From: Monodelphis domestica
Lineage: Eukaryota > Chordata > Mammalia > Didelphimorphia > Didelphidae
Assembly (NCBI RefSeq): GCF_027887165.1
Contig: NC_077233.1
Span: 227,130,872 to 227,194,871 of the forward strand
DNA: 64,000 nucleotides
Direction: 5' to 3'
The notes below the pieces were generated by a model. The model had not been told where the DNA came from. It searched no databases and worked only from the letters and a program-made list of their open reading frames with translations. Positions 22,410-34,287 of this stretch are shown here, one piece after another (position 1 is the first letter of the stretch; every line of letters starts with the position of its first letter). The position numbers and the translations under genes were made by a program.

Positions 22410-25400
22410 TACATATATGTATATATACATATACATATATATACACATATATGAAAGCAGTAGGAGCTAAAGTTGGATTTGAAGAGTAAGAGAAATTAAT
22501 GGACTATCTTCAACGTCAACCTAAGTTGCTTGAACTTGCTTGTGTAGGCAAGAAGCTATTAGAAAGTCCTAAGTAAGAGACACAATAAAAATGGTATTCT
22601 ATGAGGTTTTCTAAAAGTAGGTGCAGTATGGATTCAGAGTGAAATGGGGAATGTGACAAGTCTAAAGGCTGGAAAAAATGTTAGGAGGCCATTGTGGGTA
22701 TTAGTTTTATGAAATGAAAAGCATCTCTGTGAAGCTCCCAAACCCCAAATGTGTTAAGTAAATGCTGCAGAAAGTTCCTTTAATGATTGACAGCATTGGA
22801 AAGAGAAACAACTTTGAAAGACAAGTTCTCTGATCAATACAATGACCAACTACAATCCCACAGGACCAGTAATGAAGCATGCTACCTCCTTCTGATGGAA
22901 AGGTAATAGATTTCACTCAAAAATAAATGCCACATATATTTTTGGACATGGATAGTGTGGGGATTTGTTTTGCTAAACTATGCATATTTGCAAACAAGGG
23001 TTTTGTTGTTCTTTTCCTTTTTCCAGTGAGGGAAACATTTGAGAGGGAGAGAAAATAAATTCTTGTTTATTGAAAAAATCTTAATTAAAAAAACAAGAAT
23101 GGATATAAAGCATACCTGTGTCCTTTTTTAAAGTATAATTTTCCACTACTGCTAGGCAACAGAACTAGAGAAATTGCACTAGATTTTATTGTGTTGCGTG
23201 GAAGCAAAAATGTTTCAATTAACAAGACATCAAAAGAAGAAATTTGACCCAAGTGCCAAACTAGACTTGGCCAAAAGGTCCCACTTATTTTTAGATGTGC
23301 TTAAATTTCGCTAATTCAATTATTCTCCTTCTGTCAAGGTGTTTTATAGTGTCATACCATTGAAAATGTGCCAAATGTCTTGTATATTAGGAAGAAATAT
23401 CATTAACATCAAGAGTTTATTTTGCTATTAATTTAGGTATTTACACTCTGTATATTTTAATGTACTGAGTGTTTAATGAGATTATAGCATGCTAAATGCC
23501 AATTATACTCAGGTTCCCTGAAGATTAAAACAGAAGAAATGACAAGCCATCCTCAATACAACCCTTGAAATGTTACTGAGAGCCTGAAATAATAATAACT
23601 GTGACTGAATTGCTAATTTCCCATGTTCAACATTTTTGCCTCAGGAAAAATGCTTCTCTCTATACTCACCTGTTCTTGCCCAAGAATCAGAACTCCCCCA
23701 GGTTTAATTGGGTGCCAGGGTGCAAGATTTTCCCCAGTGCCAAGTTTCTCTCCATCCTGAAAGGCCTCCCACATTCCGTCCCTTGTTGTCCAGGTGACAC
23801 AGATATGATGCCACTTTCCATCACTAACGAACAGAGGGAGCTGAGCCACCTGTATTAAAACAATGGAAGAGAATGAGATTTAAAGGACATCAGTCAAGCC
23901 TTGTCTGAGCTAATGTCTGGGTGTCCTGAATCTACACACAGCTTCGATTCAGAACAGGTTGAGGGAGATGAGGAAGGACAAATAAGAAAATATGTGGTCT
24001 GATAGTCAAATTCTGGTCAGGAGCCAAGAGTTTGGGATTCTAACACTGACTGCCAGTAACCAGCTGCATCAGCTTGGCCAAACCATTGGACCTATCTGGG
24101 TTTTGTTGACTTCTCTGGAAAATGGAAATAATAATATCTGCCCTAACTTCTTTACAGAAGATTAATCTGAGGGGAAAACATGAACTTTGAAAAATATTAA
24201 GAATGTAAAAGTAGACGATATTTTGTAGGTAGTGTTGAGGATTTCCTTTAGATACCTTAATGTCTAACCCCAAACTAGCCATGCCTCCCTTTTCTGTCTT
24301 TCAAGAGTGATGGCAGCGATGGTTAGAATGGCCAGAATGTATTCTCTCCAACATCAGCAAGCCTGCCCAGAGAAGACCACTTTACCTAGCTGAGGAGAGT
24401 CACCGAACAAGCTGTTCTAAATATGCCCTTCTTTCCAGTAAAACTCATTTTTAAGAACTATTGGCAGGTTTCTTTCTGCAAATCCCCTTTATTCAATGTT
24501 CAAAACTTTTTTTTAACCAATATTGGCCTGAATCCCTCATCTGACTATGAGTTCTATACCCTGGCACTATTTCTTCGACTCCAAGTGGAAAGACAGCTCA
24601 CTGGGTGTGCACACAATAAATATTGAAAGCCCTTCTGCACAAATGATTGGTGTAATGGACTAAAAGGCCTTTAAATTAAGGGGAGGGAGTAGAGATTTTA
24701 AACTGTAATTAACAGAAGGAAGTAAATTCCAGCCCAGAAAACACATTAGCAAGGGATCTTTGTAAGTATTCTTAACAAGCAGGCATGACCATGAAGCATC
24801 TGAATGCTACTGTATGTCTCCTAGCAACCCTCCTGTGCGATCCTCCCAGGGATTAGGTGTTTACAAGAGGACTAAACTGAAAAGAAAACAAGGTCCTGTG
24901 TCCTACTGTGAATTTGAATGCACCAAATGATGTTATTTTAAAACAATTAATAGCTTGCTGCAGAAGGTGCCCTGTGAAATACTGAACACAGTGGGAAGAT
25001 TCCATGACATCTCAGACATAAGGAAATATATGTCTATATATACACACAAAATTATTCAGGTAAGACAATGATCAGACGTAAAATTATTTCACTTCCAAAG
25101 ATCCTTAAGAATTCTCAGGAGTTCACTGGTCCTGATGGGTGCATTTTTCCTGAGTCAAAGACCTCCAATCACCTTTGGGATCTTCTTTTCCCCCAGCTTC
25201 CCCAGTTCAGCTCAAATCTCATCTTCTGCAGAATCTTTTCCCAGATCTCCACCACCATCACTATCTTCTTCCTACCCCTTGGAGATCATCTTCCACTTAC
25301 ACAGCATTTGTCTTCTAGATAACTAGTTATTTACCTGCTGCTTCCCTTACTCCATGAGGGCAGGGACTATTTTTTGCTGCTCTTCCTATGGTCAGCACTT

Positions 25401-28400
25401 AACACAGTGCCTGGCGTAAAGTTAACAATAAATGCTTGTTGACCAAGAAGACAGATCTCGGTGTCTGTCATATAATGTCATTACATGTAATATCAGCTTC
25501 ATTCCTGTAATGACTCGACATAATGCTATTTTTCTGCATACACCCATACGTATACCCAAACAGATAAGTGTAGAATGAGCTTCTTTTTTCTAATCTAGGG
25601 CAAGCAAGAGTTTGTGAGCAGAGAAGACTGCTAGCCTGATGCATGCTACCACCATTATGGCTGATTAGCTCAGTTGGGTAAGAACCTGCACAGGGGATTT
25701 CATCCCCATGTAGGCCAGTTAGTTTTGCTCTATTTGGTGGCTTCAGACTGTAACCTTAACTAAATTTAGTTAGAGTGCTGGGATGGAGGGGATGGAAATA
25801 AAGGTGAAGCAGAGGGGAAAGAGCTTGGAGCAAACCCATTTCCATTGCTGGATGAAAACAGCTTTGTCCATAACCACTCAGTAGCCTCTTCTTTAAAAAC
25901 AGGAAACAGAATTGTAATTACTACCTAGGATCTAAGACTGAAAAAGGATCTCACAAGCCAGCTTGTCCAACCTCCTCATTGTTCAGATGAAGAAAATGAG
26001 ACCAAGGGATTTTTATAAGTTTAATTGGCTTGTTTAAGGCAGCAAGCATCAGCTGTGGGGTTGTTTGGGGCAGATTATTTTATATATATATATATATATA
26101 TATACATTTTTTTGGCAATTAAGGGACTTGCCCAAGGGCACACAGTTAAGCAGTATCTCATACTGGATCTGAAGTGCTCTATCCACTGTGGCACCTAGTT
26201 GCTCCTCACACAGCAACCATCAAAAGTGGGATTTGAACCTAGGGCCTCTGAACATAAGGGAGGGAGAGCAGGATAAACATGTTTAGTCTGGATAACTTAG
26301 TATGGTTGTAAAATTGGTCACCCAGCTTGGTTTTTCCATTCCTCCTCTTCATGACTGTTTACAAGTTTTTCATGCTTTTTAAATTTTATTTTAAACATCT
26401 TTTTTTTTAACCATCCCAGGATGTACTTCTTACTAGCAGAGCACATAAAAATTAATCACAAGTAGGTCTTACCTTGTCATTAATTAGCAATTCAATTGGA
26501 TTATTGCCCCATTCAATTAGTACAATCTCATTGGCCTGGCCAGATACCGCATAGGAAAATGGAGTCCCAATGCCTGGGGAAGCACTGGATCTCAGCCACA
26601 AGCATATAGTGAAGGCATATAGTTCAGGAAGGGTCTTCTTAATCTTTCCATATAAGTAATTCGTGCGAAGAGGAAGAGATACCTTAAATGCATCAGGTGA
26701 CTTAAACGCACTGTTACCTAGAGTTGAAGAAAAAGGAAGATACCTTTTTAGTCCACAGCTTAGTTTCCATAGTTGACTTTTTTTCCCCTCAATCACATTG
26801 ATTTTTAAGATTTGAGCTGAATTAATAGAAGTTGAATGTCTGGAAAGAGTGAGATGAGTGAATCATTTTTCTCTTTACTCATCAGACCACATCAGGAAAA
26901 TCACTCTCAGTTCTGAGTGCCACCTTTTAAAAGATTTATTCAAAACCACAGTGTAACCAGGGAATGACCAGGATGCTATGAGAACTGGAAGCCACATTAC
27001 AAGAACTATTTATAGGATTAGTTGAAGGAAATAAAGCTATTTAGCCTAGCCCCCTTCCTAAAAAAATCAATAAAATTTATTCCAAAATAAAGAAATAAAT
27101 AAACTAAATCAAGGAACTTAACTCTTTTGCTCTCTAAGAGAAGTGGTAAAGATAGGGAAATTATGGGAATCTAGATAACTGAGAGTTCTGGTTAGCCAAA
27201 ACCTTACAAAGCACTACAGGAATGTAAGGCACTATGTTTGTAGTTTAGTGAAAAGCTCCCTAGGCTATAAGATTTTGCTGTACTTTGGACTAAATAAGGG
27301 AGAAGGCCAGTCTGAATTAGGGGGAGGGGAGGAGGAAGTGGCAGAATCTACATCTTTAAATATTTATAAAGAAAAGTGACATCACTTTCAAGGATGTAGA
27401 AGAACCACCCTATATCAAGAAAGGCTTGCCAGTTAAAAGGCAATGAAAATCTACTTTATTGTTCAGGTGAGAATGATTTCCACAGAATCTCCTCCCAAGT
27501 TAATTTCATTGATCATTGATTCAATTTCCCCATCTATAAAAATAGAAATATTAATATCTAAGGTGGGTTTTCTAGAAAATCAAAGGGAATAATGGATAAG
27601 GAAACTTACACCATACAAGTATGAAGGTTTATCATTGGAGTATAGTTGGGGCAGTTTATAGCGTGCCAGGTCTGAAAGCAGGAAGGTTCATCTTCACAAG
27701 TTCAAATCCAGCCTCGGACACTTGCTAGCTATGTGACCCCAGGCACCTCACTTAACCCTGTTGGCCTCAATTTCCTCATCTATAAAAATGAGGTAGAGAA
27801 GGAAATTGCAAACCACTCTAGTATCTTTGCCAAGAAAATGGGGTGTCAGACATGACTGAAATGATTGAATGACCACAATAACAGTCATGAAATACTTCCT
27901 AGGTTTTAGACTCTACTCTGCTATTAATTAGCTGTGTGTGATCTTGGTTGGGCAAGGCATAAGACTCTTCTCTGGGACTCAGTTTATTCATCTATAAAAT
28001 GAAAGAACTACAGGAGATGATCTTTAAATTCTCTTCAACTTTAAAATAATCCTTGATTCTCTAAGACTTATACAAACTAGTGTTTCTTAAATAGTAATAT
28101 TAGTTACTATTAATATATCACTTACTATGTGTCAGGCACCATGTTTGACTTAAAAATTATCATCTCATTGAACCTTCACAATAGCCCTGGGAGGTAGATG
28201 CTTTTATCTCCATTTTATATAGGAGGAAAGTTAAGGCAAAGAAACGTTAAGTCACTTGTCCATTGCCACAAAGCTACTAAGTGTCTTAGGCAAGATTTGA
28301 ACTCAGGTCTTCCTGACTCCAGGACCTGCATTCTTTCTACTATACAACCTAGTTGCTTGAAAATTGGTTGTTTTCAACAGAATTCTATGTAACCATCACA

Positions 28401-31400
28401 ACCAAGCTTAGCCTTAGAGAAAAAATATGTTTTATAGCTGGGTACTATAGCACCTCCCTCACTCCTTTGTAGGAGCCATGGACTAAGGAGCAGCCAAGTA
28501 GCACAGTGGATAGGAGTCATAAGGATCTGGGTTCAAATTTGGCCTCAAATACTTTCTAGCTGTGTGAACCTGGACAAGTCACTTAACCCTAATTGCCTAG
28601 CCCTTACTGTTCCTGTCTTGGAATTAATACTAAATCAGAAAGTAAGGTTTTTTTGTGTGTGTTTTTTTAAGTGATGGACTCTAGGAGTATAATGCTACTC
28701 ATACCACAAGACTTAGACGTGTGAATTAGTTTGGTTAAATTGATTTTTTTCCTTCTTTCTGATTATTCTTTTATCACACCAGATGGTTCACCTGCTAGAG
28801 GAAGGCAAAATTTTTGGAAACAAAAGATACCAATGAAATATTTCAAAATTTGTTTTCTTAAGTTGGTTAAAACTATAGTTTTGTTTTAAACTATTTGCCA
28901 TATTCTTTTTTTAAATCAAACTATAACAGATCATACCCTGCCATAAATTCCAAATTAACAAAGTTAAGAATTCATGAGATTTTGTTCCAAAAGTGTAACT
29001 TTCAGGGGCTTTGGAGTAAGAAGAGAGGGCATGCAGATCTTGCTCAGTGAATAAACTATTCTTTGGTGAAGATGCTGATCCCTGGGGCTCCACCCATACA
29101 CCTAAACAACAATTAACTAAATAGTGTTGTGAGGGGTGCTTACACAACTCAGTATAATTCGATAGTTTATATCTTAATGGTCCAACAACAAAAAAGACAA
29201 CAATAGCTCTAAATATGTGATCTTTGGTGCCTACCACTGTTTCTGGCACACTTGTTGTTTAGTCAATTTTTTCTGACTCTTAAGGACACCTTTAGGGCTT
29301 TTTTAGGTAGAGATACTGAACTGGTCTGCCATTTCCTTCTCTCATTCTTTTGACAAATGAGAAAACTGAGGCAAACAGGGTGAATTGCTGTGTCCAGGTG
29401 ACTTGCCCAGGATCACACAGCTAGTAAGTGTCTATGGTCAGATTTGAACTCAGGAAGACGTATCTTGCTGACTTCAGACCCAGTGTTCCATTCATTGCAT
29501 CACTTAGTTGCTCAATTTGTCTGGAACATAGGAAGTATTTAATAAGTGGTTATTGTTTGATGGGTTCCAGGATTCTTTACGACAAGTGAGTCTGCCTTTA
29601 TATAAATTTGCAGGTAAACTGAATTTTGGAGAATGGTCTCTTTCCCTTGGTCACTTACATTATCCTTTCAGAGATTATCTTCATTTTTAACCAATTGAAA
29701 TTGAAACATCTCCTGTTATTTGAGCTGCTGCCAAACTCTGCTGAGGACTGAGAGATCTGTAAACAAGCACTCAAGAGCAGGAGAGTTGCTTCTTGTCTAA
29801 AAGAAGTCTTTGGTGATAGGAGAATCAGGGTTTGGCACATGGTAAGTACTTAATCAATATTTGTTAAATAAATGAATCGCCCTTCTCTGATTTATCTCTT
29901 TTTCCTAAAGCTAGGTATATCCCTACACAAATAGGTTGTTTGGGGGTTTTTTAGGGGCAAAGAGTTGCTAAACCCTTGACAAGATAGTGTTGACTTGATT
30001 TTATAGGTGGGGAAAAAAATCCAGAACAAGACTAAAATACTAGAACAGGCAATCTTAATTAATTTAATATTTAATTAAATGAAGAGCAGAAGGAAATAAG
30101 CACTTATTAAACACCTACAAGGTACCGGGAACTTTGCTAAAAAGCTTTATAAATATTAACTTACTTGATCTTCACAACAAACCTGGGAAGTGGATATTAT
30201 TATGCCCATTTTATAGTTGAGGAAACTGAAGCAAACAGAGGTTAAGTAACTTGCCCAAAGTCACACAGCTAGTATCAGAGGTCACATTTTAACTTAGGTC
30301 CTCCTGATGGCAATCCTAGTATTCTATCCATTATGCCATCTAGTTGCCCCAAATTTTATATACATATATGTGTGTGTGTGTGAAATAGACTATGTCATCA
30401 TATATTTCATATATAATATATGTAATAGATAATGTTTATTCTATTCTAATTATATTCTAATATAATCTACTAATATATAATATAATAAATATGGATAATT
30501 TTTTAACATGAGGGAGAGACCTAATCTCAGCAATGATCTCAGAATCAGGAAGAACTGGATACAATTTTCCTTTCTGATCCATACTAGCTGTGTGACCCTG
30601 AGTAAGTCACTTAATTTCAGTGCCCTAGGCAACTCTCTAAGTTGCAGAGAGGGTACTGACTTGCCCTGGCAGAAGGAATTTCCTCACCTGGCAGTTGCCT
30701 ATGTCAAAGACATCTCTGACCCCCTATGATTTTTTAAGAGGGAAGGGACCCCCACAGAACCAAGATTCTCTGATTCCATATAGCCATTATATTGCTTTTT
30801 AGTGGCAAATGGCTATTTCTTAATGAAGATATTGCCATCTAATAAAAAGAAATTACTCCTCCTGCCCTACCGGGTGGGTAGACTTGCTAATTTAATAAGC
30901 TTCACCATCTGAAATATCAGTAATTTAGTGACAACAGGCTTAATTAGAGCTAGGAGCAGCTAGGGAAGGGGTGCCATGAATGATATATCTTGATAGCCAC
31001 TGACTTTTATGTAACTGTAATAATCATGTGAACCCACCAAAAGAAACCAACTGAAGGCCAATTAAGAAATTAAAAGGTCAGCCAGATACATTAGAAGCTG
31101 CAGGTGGCCAGCAGGGAGAAGGTAAGGGGAGCAAAAAGAAATGATTTAGTCTCATTTGTGGTTCCAGGCTCTCTCTGCAGCAGCTCCTGTGCCCAGTTTG
31201 CCCTAAATGTTGTCACAGATGGAGCAGGATTTCCAGTGAAGAGAAATTAGTTTGATTAGACTCTCTGGGAACTTAGTGTTTGATTGCTTTGGGATCTCTT
31301 ACCATGGGTTGTTGTTATTTGGGGGGGGTGTTATTGGGGGAGAGGAGACATAGTTTCTATCTATGCAGTTTTACAAGCAAAGTGCTAAAATAGAAAAAAG

Positions 31401-34224
31401 AAGGGCAAGTATAAGGGGTATGTCAGGCCAAAAAGCAAAACTCTGGCCTCAGTTATGCTAGTAATTTCCACCAAAACAGAGGATATGACAGAGCACTTGC
31501 CTGAAGTTCCTCAGGGATGGTTGCTTTTACCCACCAGGCATTTCCCAACAGACTATTCTCCTCTTCACCATATGGCTCATGGATACATTCTTTATCTTCT
31601 TTTATGACTATGAGTTATTGTTGTTTTTATACTACAGTCATCTCCCTTTGAACTTCCTTTCTTTTCTATGTATTATTCTTATTTTATTTCCAAAAATGTT
31701 ATTGAGATCTTGTGTTTTTTTAATATCACCTTCTTTTCTGAGTCTATCCTTCCTTCTTCCCCTACCTAATGTGCCATCTCTTATCTGTTGTTATTGTTCA
31801 ATCACATTTGGGGATTTCTTGGCAAGATTACTGGAGTGGTTTGTCATTTCCTTCTCCAGCTCATTTCATAGATGAGGAAACTGAGGCAATTAAGTGATTT
31901 ACCCAGGGTCATACAGTTAGTAAATGTCTCAGGCCAGATTTGAACTCCTCAAGGTAAATAACTCTTCCTAATTCCAAGCCCAGTATTCTATCTACTAAGA
32001 AACCCAGCTGCCCATGTATGGTTTACCAGCCATGTTTTCTATTTGAGTTTGATATCATTAGACCAGATGGTTTCTAACATTTCTTCTAAGTCTATGATGA
32101 AAATGCAGAAGAAATTAATATATTGAAATCATTAGTATTCATGAAACTTGTCCTGCATTCCAAAGTCAACTCAACTGTTTAAAGAATAATCTTATGAATT
32201 GTCCAGGCATTCTTTTTATGCCCCTTCTTCTATCATGTTATTAATTAACATATCAATCTGTATGCCAAAAGAAAAAAAAAAGGAGTATACTATTTGCTGT
32301 TAGGTCCAGGTGAGGAAAAGTTTAAAGGCATTGACTAATATGAGGCTTAAGGATTATCCACAGGTTTCATTTATTCCTATCCCTTTTCAAAGGAAGTTTA
32401 TTATAATTCCTTAATATTTTCCCATCATTATATCTCATTGTCATTTGCCTAAATACTAGTCACTCATCAAGATTATTTGAGATCATCAATAACAAGAAAC
32501 TTAAATAGAATATAAGTATAAATAACAAAAGAAGCATTCTGGTACCTAGCACAGTATTCTTCAAAGAACAGAAATTTAAAGTTTACTAACAGAAAGGATA
32601 GATGAATGGACAGATGGGTGGATGTGTATGTATGCATGTATGTATGGATGGATGAATGGGTGGATGGATGGATGGATGGATGGATGGATGGATGGATGGA
32701 TGGAAAGAGCATTAATTCAGGGGAAATGGGACCTAGATCCAGCCCTCCCACTAACTCACTTAGGTGACCTTTGCTAAGTAATTTTAATCCTGGTAAGCAT
32801 AAATTTCCTCCTCTATTCAATAAAAAAGTGGGGGGGGGGGAGAATTATACTAAATCATCTCTAATGTATCTATGAATCTGAATCTTTGGATTGACCTAAA
32901 GACAGTAACAATGTAGCTACCCAAGGCTCCTATAGGTCAAACTAAATGTTTATATTTGATTCCTATGCAGCTATAATGGATTTTTAAAAGTCAAATTGTC
33001 CTAATGATGGAAGAAAAAGAAAATGTCCTTGGTATTTTGTGTCAGTCAGAAACAAATCAAGTTCTGAATGAGAGGACACAAGCATTTATTAAGTACCAAA
33101 TATGTCCCAGGTACTTTACTAAGCATTTTACACTATCTGATCCTCATAATACACCTGGAAGATAGGTGCAATTATTATCCCCATTTTACAGATGAGGAAA
33201 CTGAGTTGAACAGACTTTAAATGACTTGCCCAGGTTCACATAGCTAGTAAGTATTTGAGGTCAGATTTTAACTCAAATCTTGATTACAGACTCAGTGCTC
33301 TAACTGGAGTGGGGGAGGGAGGCAATGTGAACTATAACCCCAGCTATATCATCTCTAGCAGAGATTTAATGGTTCTCAGCATTCTGGCCAAATTAGTCAC
33401 TTATGATGGTGAAAAAGATAGTAGCTAGCACATTCATGAATTCAAAAAATACTTACTGAATGCCTGGACTAGGTGGTATAAAAATTACAAAAATGACTAT
33501 GATTAAATGGCCTTCAAGGACTTCGAACCTTCCCTGTCTGCCCTCTTTATGCAATTTCCTAAAATAGCAATTTCTGGACAGCTAGGTGGTGCGTTGGATA
33601 CAGTGCTGGGCCAGCAGTCAGGAAGATTCATCTTCCTGAGTTGAAATCTGGACTCAGATACTAGCTGTATGAACCTGGGCAAGTCACAACCCTATGTGAC
33701 TTATTTTTCTCATCCAAAAAAAAAAAAGAGCTGCAGAAGAAGAAAAAGGCAAAAAAACTTCCAGTATCTTTGCCAAGAAACCCCAAAATGGGGTAATGAT
33801 GAGTTAGACAAGACAGAAACAAGAAGAATAGTAGTTTGGACAAAATTATATTGAACAAATCACTTCTCTATAGGCCTCAGTTTTCCCAACTGCAAAATGA
33901 AGTTGGATGAGAGGCCTAAACTAAATGATAGTATCCAAGCTCTAAATACTATAAACCTATGAACTTAATGGTCATTTAGAAACTAAAAAAGAAAAAGAAA
34001 AGTTACCTCTTTCTAACTCAGAAACTCTTTCCAGGAGTGCATTCAGTGCTGTCTCTGTCTTCTGTCGATGAGCTGAAGTCTCATTATGAAGCAAAGATTT
34101 TTCATCCTCAAGTTCAGCCACTTTGCTTAAAAGCTGGCGTTCCAGCTCCCCAAGTCTCCTCTGAAGCATCTCTCGAAAGTCATTAGGCAGAACTGCATAT
34201 GACACATTGACACGTAGTTGGTGC

Positions 34225-34287
<63 letters not shown>

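Noticed and set aside
23613-23849. Frame starting at the first codon of NPTX2 exon 4 as a separate small gene
   Set aside because: Its first codon is GTG and it is preceded by a splice acceptor; it is an internal exon.
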